From Vesta saturnalis (lineage: Eukaryota; Arthropoda; Insecta; Coleoptera; Lampyridae): 64,000 nucleotides of DNA. The notes under the pieces were generated by a model, which saw nothing but the letters and a program-made list of their open reading frames with translations, ran no database searches and was not told where the DNA came from. The stretch lies in contig JARFJB010000902.1 of assembly GCA_036346205.1 (NCBI GenBank), forward strand, positions 1,429,001-1,493,000, in the 5' to 3' direction. Both the position numbers and the translations under genes were made by a program. This document shows positions 9,893 through 21,472 of the stretch, piece by piece; the first letter of the stretch is position 1; every line of letters starts with the position of its first letter.

Positions 9893-10075
9893 TTACACTC
9901 CACCAACCCTCCGTGCAGCCTTCGCAAAATCATTATAAATCTCTATCGAATCGATAGTGCCTTTTTCACAAAATATTTTATAAGTAATAATATTGTAGGC
10001 GTTTTTCAACCCCTCTTCGGTTAACATATCGGCACTGAACAGCCCCAAAAATTGATTAACATTTAAAGATTCCAT
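9893..10075 (-). pseudogene. Probable upstream exon of the Polinton polymerase gene
   Basis: ATG-initiated 60-codon minus-strand frame (starting MESLNVNQFLGLFSADM, ending FAKAARRVGG). A plausible 5' splice site, GGAGT|GTAAGTA, lies at its end. A further short exon candidate at about 9795-9842 (containing EDVFIYDDEQMLETSV) ends at ACG|GTACGT. The next acceptor is at about 9508, where recognisable polymerase begins. I do not recognise the exon itself. Its place and strand suggest the 5' end of the polymerase transcript. Confidence 0.45.
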
Positions 10076-12386
10076 AACGATGATAACCTAATGCTCTTCA
10101 GAACAGAACTAAATTAACTAAACTTAAATGTACGTATCTATAGTATCTCTCCAACACCAAATTAAACCACTAAAAATTCACAACGCCCACTCCAGGGCCA
10201 GGTGCATGGCTAACCTCAAGGCCAGTTGAAGGTGACTTTTTCTCAAGGTGAAATCGTTTTTATAAAAAATTCCCAAGGCCGGATTACATTCAAAGCATGT
10301 TTTGTAAAGCAAGCTAATTAGGTAACATAATTACTCATTTATAGGTATAATGTTGGAGGTGATTTTTTCTCGAGGTAAAGTAAGTATGTTGTAATAAAAT
10401 TCTTGTATAGACAAGGTTGCAACCCTCAAATGGAAATTAACAGGAAATTAATAATTTTAATAACAATTATGCCGTTTGTTTATAATAAACCCTGTTACGA
10501 AAATCACATTGTAAAACAGTTATCTAGGCCAGAATGACATTTAAACGTTATGCCACAAACACTAGCTTTCAAAAACACCTATAAAATAAGGTGGTGTAAA
10601 TGGTATAATAAATTTAATAATAAATAAATGTAAGTAATAATGAAATAAAGAAATAAGTTCTCCAAACACACAAATCGTCAAACTAACTGGAGATACAAAC
10701 CATTCACCACAAATAGTGCCTTTGACTCAAGTCGGTAGTTTAAAGTGGGCCGATTCAAATCTTTTGATTTGCTTAATTACAACTAAATCTGCTATGTTAT
10801 TTTCACTTAACATAAATAATAAAAATGCAATGTAATACTAATAAAATGATCTCGGACGCCAAGTAATTTTTTTTTAATAATGTCGGAATAACTAAACCGA
10901 GTTTGGTAACAATAAAATTTTATCAAAATGTAAAAAAATAAAAATATACAATTATGTTTATTGACAGTTAATATGATATGGTTAAATAAAATATATCTTA
11001 AAAACTAATTGTAAAAACCTTAAAATACTAAAAAATCATTACATAAATACCTTTGTAAAATTTTTGTACACAAATTTTTTAATAACCTCTGGTATCTAAA
11101 TGTTTACGAAACGGTCAACCAAGGTGATGTCATCTTTGCACCATTATTGCGCAATATCTTGAAATAATATTTTACGTAGTAAATCAACCCATGAAAGGAA
11201 TTTTATCTCATAAATTTCTTCTTGAAATTTTGAATCCAATATTTATTGCATTATTTTGAAGTTTTGAATGCAAAAATTGCAATCATAAAATGAAAACGTA
11301 CGCAACAGTAAAATTAAATGCGTACTTAAAATGTAATTAAATTGTAAATCGAAGTAAAATTTAAAAAAATGCCCGAAAAGAGCAAATGTTTTAATTTTTA
11401 GTATTACGCGTTAAAAGATATCTTACCATCAAATTAATGGCACTTTTCACTAAGTTTAGGGAAAACCCAAAAAAACTTTCTGCTTCTCTTAACGTTCATC
11501 AGGAAGTGAGCAAAATGGATGCTTTGAAAGTTCGATGATGTAGTCCTGCTCAAAAGATATGAGCCGGATTAAGTCAATGATGACGTAATGCGCGAGTAAA
11601 ATGATCAGAAAAATAATTTATGGGAATATAAACCTTTAAGAAATATATACACTTAAAAAGATATGCAAATTAAGTTGCCTACCTGATACCTATATTTCAA
11701 TAATTAAAAACTTTTTCTTATATTTACAACAGAACGAATGAAAGACCTTAAATTAAGGTATATTTTAATACAACTCAGAAAAGGGTTGTTACACACCAAG
11801 TCCATCTGCTCCTATCTATCAATAATACAGTTTAATCATTTTCGTTCATATTTAATTTTTAGTCTTACACTACCTGTAATAGTTTTAATAAAAATTATGT
11901 AATCTCTTTTATAATAAACGCATTACGAAAAATAAACCACATTGTAAAATCATTTATCCCCGGCAGATGAGATTTAAACTTCATGTTAGATAGACATAAA
12001 CACCGGCTTTAAACAATACCAAGACCATCCGCTTCTATCAATAATACGGTTTAATCTTTTCATTCATATTTAATTTTTAGTCTTACGCCATCTATACATG
12101 CCTTATGAGACTAGCGTCTTTTATTAGAATACAATTTTTATGACAGGGGGCGACGCCCAAGTACAAGTTCCTGGATTCCAAGGCTAGGACCCTTTATTAG
12201 AATACAAATTCCCAGCGCAAGGCCAACTCCGAGGTCAAACCCAAGGTCGACCTCGAGCCAAAAATAAGACCCACATGTAGGCGTCAAGGTAAAAAAAGTG
12301 AAAGTTAAGGTGTCCCAAGTGGTTGGGATTGTGACGTCACAAAAAACAAAATGGCGGACAATGTGCCAGGGTACTACTGCTCTACT
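10076..12386. mobile_element. Probable Polinton terminal region with internal repeats
   Basis: No gene is seen. The stretch has internal repeats: 10447-10572 resembles 11877-12022, and 11795-11880 resembles 12022-12100 (period about 228). Near the right edge are AAGGTC/GACCTC-like words (12190-12300). On the minus strand the right edge reads AGTAGAGCAGTAGTACCCTG, starting with the 5'-AG typical of Polinton ends and lying upstream of the polymerase gene. The boundary at 12386 is an inference; the opposite end is not present to confirm it. Confidence 0.35.
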
Positions 12387-14806
12387 CAACATTTTCTTCG
12401 AAAATGAACTAGTCGCATGCGATTTTTATCGATCAGTGTAAATGGGATGCAACTTTATTAGTTATCTCTTTCATTGTATTTTTTGGATGTCTTTGAGCAT
12501 ATGGTGCCCGACACACCAAGCGTTGTTATATTTTGGGACACGTTTCGGTTGTAGACCCCGCTTTCATTCTGACATGTCCAAAATTAACTAAACCTATTCC
12601 TTGCCTGATCTATTAGCTTCCCGTTACGTTTACATTCCCTTTTCTTAATTATTTTTGGATTCCTACAGTTAGTACGTTTTCTAACCAACTATCAACTATT
12701 TAGTGTATTTTGACGGTAAAGGACATTCTCCAGAATTTAAAATTATATTTCAATTTTTATCTCATGCGCGTAATACCCTAAGTAGTCTTAGTACCTGAAA
12801 TAAATGATATTCTATTACCTGATTATCATACAAACGTGGTCTTTTGGATGTTAACCGTATCAAGTTAGACTAAGTAATGAACCATTTGTCTTTGAAATGC
12901 TTGTAACAATATAATCCAAGAGTGCATTCGCTTTTACTACTTACAACGTGTAGCGTAAAGTTTTTATTACATGTGATGTAAGTCTTATCAGGGTTATTAA
13001 AGCAAATTGAGGCTTTGTATTTTAATAGTTGGATACGTATAAAATACCTAATAAGTAATAACAAAACAAAGGAAATATAAAAGCGCTAGCTGAAGTTTTC
13101 TGTCCGTTTACATTAGAAAGGCGATAAAGGATGAAAGCTGGCAATAAAAGTTTCAAGTCACTTTGCCAAATAGGACGGAGCGTTGTACAGAGTTGTCCAA
13201 CTATAAGTAGCAAGCAGCACTGTAAAAAGTATAAAATGAAATGGCGAGTGGTTTCTGGAAATGTTTTGAAAGTTTCTAAACTCACATAAGTGGAACATTA
13301 TGTGGATATGTACATGCCATGTTGAAAGTTTAACGGCTAAGTTTTAATGATATTTAGTTAAAGAGCGACAAATTGTTGAATAAATATGAACGCATTTGGA
13401 AGCAATCCAAAAAGTACCTATACATGAACATTTATCTTAACTTTTTAACGTTGCAAAGCTGTCGGATTAAGCTGTTTTATCGTTATCGCATGTGGATAAA
13501 TCCATCGAAATGTTTGGATCAATAAACTTTAGTTGTTTTTATTACAAAAGTCATCAATAAGTAGAATGAACTTTATGTTTGCATTTTGATAAACACGCTG
13601 CTACCATAAAAATCAAATAGGCAAACCAAACCCTTTTTAGTAAAACCAAACAATATTTAAATCCTGTCATGGCCGGTATTGCATTCGTATTCCAAACACG
13701 AAGTCAGTCAGGCGACCAAATCAAATCCAAATCCGACAATCCTCCTCGAAGAATATTAAACAATTGAACTTTCTTGTTTCCTCTAAGACAAATTCGAGTG
13801 TAAAACGTGTATTCTTTGATTAATACTTTCATTGCCAAAAATCCCGAAATATTTCTTGTTCACTATAAATCATTTATATTTTCTATATCAACAAAAATCC
13901 CTACTTTTACATTCCCGTAATAAAAATGCGGATTACAAACAACGTAACGGTGCATTAGTTTTGTTAGATTAAAATCTTCATGAGCCAGTTTCTGTACTAA
14001 CTAGATTAACAGCTATAAATTAAGAAAAACCAGACAGAGTTAAGCCAACCGTTAATTGATAATTCCTATAAACTGAAATAAATCGTTAGATAATTAAAAG
14101 AGAGCCCGTTTTCAATTAGAATTAAATCGATAATGTACGCTTTAGTTCAAGTACTTAAAATACCTACTGATTGAAGGAATTTATAAAATTTACATAATCG
14201 CGTTAATCTGTATTTTATTTTACGTCATATTCATAATGGCATTAAATCAGAGATTAATTTATCAGGTTATGTCTCTGTTTTAATATAAATTTAATTTTAA
14301 AACTTATATACACAGAATGCTGTCATTTATAATATTTTAATCTGATTTAGAAATGCATGTGTTTACAATTTAGCATTTTTACTTTAATTTTAAAGCGTAA
14401 CAATAAAAATATCCGATCATTACATTATTCTACGTATAGTTAAACCCAAACAAAGTGGCGCGCACGTCATCATTTACAGTATTGCCAGATTGATCAGAAA
14501 ATATTTAATTTCTCGGCAAATAATATTTCTTATTCAACCACAAATAAATATTAGTCCCCAAAAGTCATTCTTTATAAAAAGTTCTGTTTGTTGAGAAAAT
14601 GAATTCACGATCCAAAATTTTAGGTCAAATGTACAGGGTATTAATAAATTAGGAAAATATGAAAATGCTTCAAGAGAGAAGTACGATTATTCATTATTTT
14701 TAACAAAAGTTTTATAGAACAAAGTTGTTTATAAACTAACATAAAGACTAAATACAAATTTCGAAATAAAAATTTGAACATTTCAAATTAGTTATTTGTT
14801 ATACAA
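12387..14806. other. AT-rich spacer, no gene seen
   Basis: Both strands were scanned. Open frames at 12870-13064 and 13022-13285 show no motif, and composition is that of non-coding AT-rich DNA. No repeat larger than simple A/T runs was noticed. Confidence 0.5.
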
Positions 14807-14910
14807 GACGATAAAATGTAATTTTATCGATGAGTGAAAAATGTTAATTCATGAGCGACGACGGAGCGAATGAATTAATTTTCACGAGTCGATAGTTGTG
14901 TTTTATCGTC
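14807..14910. repeat. 104-bp near-perfect palindrome
   Basis: GACGATAAAA at 14807 pairs with TTTTATCGTC ending at 14910. Inside, the TCGATGAGTGAAAA side pairs with the TTTTCACGAGTCGA side and TTAATTCAT with ATGAATTAA, leaving a short loop around GAGCGACGACGGAGC. It lies about 180 bases before the first recognisable Crypton codons and could be a small foldback element or part of the Crypton end. Confidence 0.7.
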
Positions 14911-15084
14911 GTGGAAGAATTAAAGAAATATTAATTGAGTTAGTCACGTTTTAAAATCTGAGCAGTATGGGTTGCTAGGGTTGACACTGAATAAAACAAA
15001 ATTTTGTTTATCAGAATTTGTGGTTTATTCTATGTGCTTTTGTAAGCTTTTCTGAATACAGTGCAAGCAAAAATAATTAGGAAA

Positions 15085-15678
15085 CCGATTTCGAACAAGA
15101 AAAACTTCCCTCAGACGTGGAAGAACAGGTGATGGAAGCAGTGGGTAAATTATTGCCCCAAAAAGAATATACGTGCTTTCAATGGTGGAAAAGCGTAAAG
15201 AATATAAAACATGTGAGTGAAAAGGTACTTGTGGCATACTTTTCGGAAAAGTCAAAGAAAGTGAAGCCATCAACATTGTGGTCGTGTTACCCGATGATAA
15301 AGTCTACGCTGCTACTGAATGAAACTTGTGACATTTCAAAGTAAATAATATGTCAAGTGTATGTGCTCTGTCAAATAATTACACATAATGTTTTCAGATA
15401 CAGCAATTTGATTGCATTGCTGAAGAAGCTGAGGGATGGTTATAAGTCTAAAAAGTCCAAAGTCTTTGAACCGGATGATGTGAGATTTTTAAACTATAAT
15501 CTTTGTGAAAGTAAAACGTTTAAAAATGGCAACTACATAATTTGGCTTTTAAATTACAGGTTGGTGCGATACTGAGTTTATATGGAGCGTGTGGGTCCAA
15601 TGAAATGTACAAGCCAGAAAGTTCTAATGTTGATGATAGAAAATCTGTCATAATCGTCTCAGTTACTGACACAAAAAC
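15085..15678 (+). pseudogene. Crypton-type tyrosine recombinase, N-terminal exons
   Basis: Plus-strand gene of the insect Crypton/KIAA1958-like tyrosine recombinase family. Exon 1 (to about 15340) reads EKLPSDVEEQVMEAVGKLLP and VLVAYFSEKSKKVKPSTLWS, the core-binding region; it ends at AAA|GTAAAT. Exon 2 begins after GTTTTCAG at about 15398 (YSNLIALLKKLRDGYKSKK, then EPDDVRFL). Exon 3 begins after AAATTACAG at about 15560 and reads GAILSLYGACGSNEMYK and then VTDTKT, where the inserted element begins. In active relatives the GAC motif is followed by an arginine that is the first catalytic residue; here it is GSNEM, so that Arg is lost. The gene resumes at 21473. Confidence 0.8.
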
Positions 15679-15739
15679 AGTAGATATACTAGGCTGGTTC
15701 TGGCTCACCTTTGATAATAATAATACACCTTCCCGTACA

Positions 15740-17490
15740 GATTGTCCACATCAAGGTTAATGGTTTTCAAGGTCAAGATCATCGTAAACATTGCCTGCAT
15801 CGAGGTATATTCCTCAAGCTCAAGGTCCAGATTGTCTACGTCCAAGTACAAGGTTTTCAAGGTCAAGGCCATTAAAGATCATACATATTCTCGCATCAAG
15901 GTCAATGGTTTTCAAGGTCAAGGGCATCGTACACATTGCCTGCATAGAAGTATATTCCTCAAGGTCAAGGTCCAGATTGTCTACGTCCAAGTACAAGGTT
16001 TTCAAGGTCAAGACCATTGAAGCTCATACTGATTCTCGCATCAAGGTCAATAGTTTTTAAGGTCACATTGCATACATCGAAGTATATTCCTCAAGGTCAT
16101 CACATTGTCTACGTCTAAGTACATGGTTTTCAAGGTCGCTCACATTGACTACCGATCCTTCAAGATCATCTTAGACATTACCTGCGTACACGGTCACTTT
16201 ACCTATGTCAAGGTTTTCAAAGGACCCACGCTACCTGTGTATATTCTTCAAGGTATAGGGACTCACATTCCCTACGTCGTATTCAACGTTTTTCAAGGTC
16301 ATAATTGCCGACATCAAAGTATATTCCTCAAGGTCATTGAAGTAACCAGATTTGAAAAAGTCACTAGAAGAGTCACCAGATTGGTTTTCAAGGCCACATA
16401 CACATTTCAAACATTAAAGTCAATTAGAATTTTCAAGGTCAAGGCCGCTAAAATTTTTTATTCTTCAAGGCCATCCTTGCACATACGCGCGCCCCGCTTC
16501 AAGGTCGAAGCGCCCATGTACATGGTTTATCAAGGTCAAGGTCATCATACACATTGCCTGCATCAAAGTATACTCCTTAAGGTTATTGAAGTAGCTATAT
16601 ATGAAGAAGGCATTAGAAAAGTCACAAGATTTCAAGGTTGGTAACATTGCCTGCCTCAAGGTCACCGCTTCAAGGCCACGTGGCAGGAAAGGTTGGTAAC
16701 ACTGTTGAGCCTCTTCAAGGTCCCCACTTCAAGGTCACTCTCATTGCCAAGATTCTTATCGTACACACACCTCGCTTCAAGGTCGCTCACGTTGCTTATC
16801 TTCAAGGTCATCCATGCACGTGCGCGCGCCCCGCTTCAAGGTTGAAGCGCCCATGTACATACTTTTTCAGGGTCATCATACACATTGCCCTCATCAAAGT
16901 ATATTCCCGAAGGTCATTGAAGTAACTAGGTTTGAAAAAGGCACTAGAAGTTACTAGATTGGTTTTCAAGGTGATGCTCTCGTACAGATTGTCCGCTTCA
17001 AGGTCACGTGGTAGGAAATGGTCACTCTCATTCTTAAAGTACACACACACCCCGCTTCAAGGACTTCTTATGATTTCAAGGTTACGTGATCAACCTTCTC
17101 GTTTGTCAAAGTCGCACACAATTGAGGGTATGTAGGAGGATGTACCAAGAACTCAAGATCAATTCTAAATCAAATTTTGCTTCTTTTCACGGTCACGCCC
17201 CCCATCAATTCCAAGAAGTTCATTGACCTCTGTCACAAGCCCTGAGGTATCATACAGATTGTTGTCTATGATAAGCATGCTTCGACGTCATCAATCAATT
17301 CTTGGAAGTTTACTTTGTAAGGTCACTCCCCCCAGAAAAGTGCACTGACCTCAAGTGATTCCGTTCCCCAAATACAGATAGACGTTTTCCAAAACAGGCA
17401 GCCCGTTTTCCAAAACAGGGGGGCCGTTTCCCACAACCGATAGCTGTTTCGTGACGCAGGTAACCGCCCCCCCCCATTTCAAGGTCACAC
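15740..17490 (+). repeat. Left arm: array of TCAAGGTCA-containing repeats
   Basis: By eye I count about 18 exact TCAAGGTCA words here, plus many one-base variants (TCAAGGCCA, TCAAGGTCG, TCAAGGTTA). Larger units are visible: 15783-15908 is repeated at 15927-16050 (period about 144), and 16485-16620 at about 16805-16950 (period about 325). At 17370-17460 the words CCGTTTTCCAAAACAGG recur and pair with 19225-19330 in the other arm. Confidence 0.85.
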
Positions 17491-18367
17491 CTCTGAGAAA
17501 AAGTTCACATATGCATAAATGCCATTTAATGATTAAAAACAATCACTTTGTCTGGCGATCTGCATGCATTAAAACCAATAAATCTATGACTAAATTGTTT
17601 TTTTTTTATTTATTTAGGGACCATTTAGATTTAGAACATTTTATACAGATGTAGTACATCAAATTTAAATCTATACATTGTTAACTCCCTTTCTATACTG
17701 CAATTTATATAGCTGTCATTGTTTGTTCTATTCCAATAAATCTGTATACGCTTCTTTTATACGTTGTATATAGGCCAATTTCACCTCTTTAAAGCCTGTT
17801 CCAACGTACGTCAGGGGCTCAATTTCTTTATGGTAGATTACAATTCCCTAATTCAGTGTTTCGATAGCTTAAAGCACATAATATGTATCGCCTTCTCATT
17901 TGGAGGAAGAAGGTCGATATCAGACAAAATCCTAGCACGGTACTAATAAGTAGACGTTTATCGAAAAGTTCCCGTACCCAGACATAGATATGCAGAGCCA
18001 ATAAGGAATCGTTTAACCATTATGGGTTGGAGAAGAGAATACCGAAAACCAGTACTACAAAAGCTTTTTGAAGTTATTTTACTGTCTAATACATATAATT
18101 GTGAGATACTTACATTTTACACACCCTTTGTACAGTTGTACAGTTCTGTAAAATGATTCTAGTAAAGCATGGTTGGGTACTATGAAATGTTATGTTTGTT
18201 GTTTTTCCGATTGCACCCAAACTACTCATAAACACACCCTTTCTGTTTGGCAGCGCCTTAAGTTCGATTTTCTTCTTTAAAATACTTGTAAAAGCGCTGA
18301 GGTAATATGCATTTAAACTCATCCGTTTCCAACATTATACTTCTCAACATTTCATGCTTCTACTTTA

Positions 18368-18562
18368 CTACACTATTTTTACATATTCCTCATTGCTAAT
18401 ACACAGCTTTATCATTTTTGTTTTCAGTATATAACACTCCAAATCGAGTTTTGCTTCTTTTACCTGCTTTATTAACGTCTCCAACCTCTTCTTTCGCTCC
18501 TCCACACTTACTGCCTTTTCTGTACTTTCTCTTTCTACCTTACGTACTACTACTTTCGTCAT
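18368..18562 (-). CDS. Small charged open frame in the loop of the foldback element
   Basis: A complete 64-codon ATG-to-stop frame on the minus strand. It is very rich in Lys, Arg and Glu (KVERESTEKAVSVEERKKRL, then TLIKQVKEAKLDLECYIL), with heptad-like spacing that would form a coiled coil. No family is recognised. It is the only intact-looking frame in the loop between the arms. It may encode a short coiled-coil protein or be chance. Confidence 0.3.
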   Translation of the reverse strand: MTKVVVRKVERESTEKAVSVEERKKRLETLIKQVKEAKLDLECYILKTKMIKLCISNEEYVKIV

Positions 18563-18865
18563 TTCTGCTAATCAAGAGTATACTGATTCTTGCACACACA
18601 ATGAGGACTTTTGTACTAAATATCCGCATTCTAACCCTAACACTCAATCATGGTTTCCAACACTACTTTTTATTCCAGCTTTTTTCAAACATAAAAAGTC
18701 ATTCTTCTTCTCAAAAGCGGTGCAGAATTCTAAGTTCATCTTTTTCAAACTCAAAGCATCATTTTTCTCGAGCATGGGTAAGAATTTATCTAAAGCACCC
18801 CTGGATGATGAGCCTCGTTGACTCAGTACCTACAACTATTGGAAAAGCTACCCTTTACCCCTAAA

Positions 18866-19022
18866 AGTAGGTGATTTAAAGGGATTATCCACCTTTTTCC
18901 ATAATATAGAAACTACCCCCTATCAGTACCTTGGCCCATAAAAAATACCCCCAAAGTAGGTGATTTAAGCGGATTATCCAGCTTTTTCTATACAATAAAA
19001 CTAGTTCTATCAGTACCTTGAC
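18866..19022. repeat. Tandem pair of an approximately 95-bp unit
   Basis: AGTAGGTGATTTAAAGGGAT and TTATCCACCTTTTTC at about 18867 recur as AGTAGGTGATTTAAGCGGAT and TTATCCAGCTTTTTC at about 18956. Both are followed by AGTACCTTGRCC. The pair lies in the loop of the foldback element. Confidence 0.7.
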
Positions 19023-19224
19023 CTACTTTCAGATTTTTAAGAATTGTACTTGGATGCAACCTTCCTATTTCCACGAATTGGAATTTCTAAGCAGATGCAA
19101 TAAACTTTAACCCCTCACGACCAGATTCCATGTTTAGATTTCTAAGAAATGGTTTTGACCTTACACAGCCTAGTTCAATTTAGCCTCAGCTATGATTAAT
19201 AAGTTATTTGGCTTATTTTCTGAA

Positions 19225-21420
19225 GCGGAAACGGTTACCTGTGTCGAGTGACGGCTCACCTGTTTTGGGAAACGGTTATCTGTCTTTGGGAACCGGATCC
19301 GGTTCTTGGGGAAACTGCCTCATCCTGGCGGTTAGGACTGTAGTATGAGCCCACGTAGGCATAATCTTTTTATTACAATTTAGTCAATAAAAGAGCCTTG
19401 ATATTAGTATAGACAACAACCCCATCATTCTTCTTGATTCCATGACCCATTTAGAATTGGTCCTGCAGGTTGATTTAATAGTTGATTTAACACCTTAACT
19501 CGACTACATTTCGATCGAATGAGGTCGGATAAGATCGGGATATCCTGTAGGTTAATACATATGGTCTAGACAATTAAATTGCTTGGAGACCTTGAAAATT
19601 TCCCACCACATAATCAGATACTGTAAGCATAATATTTAGCCAATACAGGAACCTTGATACACGTTCAGCATAGACAACAACCCTCTTGTTTCCACGAACT
19701 GAAACTATAATGCTAGAATTCAGTAATAGGAACGCTTATTTGCTATTTCCCAGAATTTTACCTCCAAGGAATGCTAAAATTTGACTTTATTCCTTAACAT
19801 TGTTTCCCTAGATGGATAGGGTGGGGTATAACCATAGAAATAGTTTGCATCAGAGCATGTAGGTTTACATGAAATAATACACTTAAAATAATATATAATT
19901 GCATTTTATTGTAAATATTACAAACTTTTCCCCTTTACTTGTAACCCCTATCAGCACACAATTTCAAACCGTTTACTGCTATTGTCTTACATAGTCATTG
20001 TACAAAATATGTACATTCGTCAAAGCACAATTACAAGTGGTTTGTGTATGAAAGAAACAAGTTGTTTTCATTTTGGGTAAAGCTGGTTGCTCTTCAATTT
20101 CTATAACTGGCTGTCTCAATATTTTTCGAATGTAATCGGCTTTTTCTCGCCCTTTAACGTACACATCTTCTGTTACCGATATTAGTTCACGAAGTAGAGG
20201 AATATCCTGATCCCTATTTTATGCAGTGATGATTATTGATTAACCAGTACATCTAAGACGTGTCACGGAAATGGTGGTTTGAACACAAAATGGACAGCTT
20301 GCTTTCAATCTGTACCGGAGCATCACCTTGAAAACCAATCTAGTAACTTCTAGTGCCTTCTCAAACCTAGTTACTTCAATGACCTTCAGGAACATACTTT
20401 GATGAGGGCAATGTGTATGATGACCCTGAAAATCCATGTACATGGGCGCTTCGACCTTGAAGTGGGGTGCGCGTACGTACATGGATGACTTTGAAGATAA
20501 GCAATGTGAGCGAGGTGTGTGTACGATAAGAATCTTGGAAATGAGAGGGACCTTGAAGTGGGAACCTTGAAGAGACTCAACAGTGTTACCAACCTTTCCT
20601 GCCACGTGGCCTTGAAGCTGTGACCTTGAAGTAGGCAATGTTACCAACCTTGAAATCTAGTGACTTTTCTAATGCCTTCTTCAAATATAGATACTTCAAT
20701 AACCTTGAGGAATATACTTTGATGCAAGCAATGTGTATGATGACCTTGACCTTGATAAACCATGTACATGGGCGCTTCGACATTGAAGCGGGGCGCGCGT
20801 ACGTGCAAGGATGGTCTTGAAGGATATGAAATTTGAGCGGCATTGATCTTAAAAATTCTAATTGACTTTGATGGTTGAAATGTGTATGTGACCTTGAAAA
20901 CCAATCTGGTGGCTTTCCTAGTGACTTTTTCAAATCTGGTTACATCAATGACCTTGAGGAATATACTTTGATGTAGGCAATGATGACCTTAAAAACTGTT
21001 GAATTCGATGTAGGGAATGTGAGTTCGTATACCTTGAAGGATATACACAGGCAGCGTGGGTCCTTTGAAAAGCTTGACATAGGTAAAGTGGCCGTATACG
21101 CAGGTAATGTCTACGATGACCTTGAAGGATAGGTGGGCAATGTGAGCGACCTTGAAAACCATGTACTTAGACGTAGACAATGTGATGACCTTGAGGAATA
21201 TACTTCGATGTATGCAATGTGTACGATCACATTGACCTTGAAAACCATTGACCTTGATGCGAGAATCAGTATGAGCTTCAATGGTCTTGACCTTGAGAAC
21301 CTTGTACTTGGACGTAGATAATCTGGACCTTGACCTTGAGGAATATTCAGGCAATGTGTACGATGACCTTGAGCTTGAAAATCATTGACCTTGATGTGGA
21401 CAATCTGTACGGGAAGATGT
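19225..21420 (-). repeat. Right arm: inverted array of TGACCTTGA-containing repeats
   Basis: Inverted counterpart of 15740-17490, with many TGACCTTGA words between about 20325 and 21420 and matching longer units (for example GATGACCTTGAGGAATATAC). The segment 19330-20270 has no evident partner in the left arm and contains the exon-like frame at 19979-20218, so the arm carries extra sequence. Confidence 0.8.
19979..20218 (-). pseudogene. Exon-like frame of unknown identity
   Basis: The minus-strand frame is open from a possible 3' splice site (ATAAAATAG|GGATCAGG near 20218). It reads DQDIPLLRELISVTEDVYVK, then GREKADYIRKILRQPVIEIE, ending at a stop after VHILYNDYVRQ. Composition looks protein-coding, unlike the flanks. 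It is not recognised; it may be the last exon of a cargo gene of the foldback element or of something inserted in its right arm. Confidence 0.35.
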
Positions 21421-21472
21421 ATTATTATTATCAACAGTGAGCCGGAGCCAGCCTAGTATATCTACTAAAAAC

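Larger units (their letters stand above)
15679..21466. mobile_element. Foldback-type element (5788 bp) inserted in the Crypton gene
   Basis: The ends are inverted: left AGTAGATATACTAGGCTGGT, right the complement of AGTAGATATACTAGGCTGGC, and the match continues through CTCAC, GATAATAATAATACA and CGTACAGATTGTCCACATCA. A 6-bp target duplication AAAAAC flanks it (15673-15678 and 21467-21472). Joining the flanks restores the recombinase codons DTKTKQDRSF. Long arms (about 15740-17490 and 19225-21420) are arrays of short diverged repeats built around TCAAGGTCA. The loop holds no recognised transposase. The 6-bp duplication and 5'-AG end are those expected for Polinton-type integration, which is my preferred source of mobility. 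Confidence 0.85.

Noticed and set aside
12138..12392. 84-codon minus-strand frame with hydrophobic stretches
   Set aside because: It lies over repeat-like Polinton terminal DNA with GACCTTGG/GACCTCGG words, has no motif and is explained by the repeat composition.
13022..13285. 87-codon minus-strand frame
   Set aside because: Composition and lack of any motif match AT-rich non-coding DNA; length is within chance for this size of region.
15742..17135. Open frames across the TCAAGGTCA arm and its inverted partner at 20240-21434
   Set aside because: The repeat unit lacks stops in several frames, giving low-complexity translations such as FKVK and SRSRS in all frames. They are repeat artefacts.
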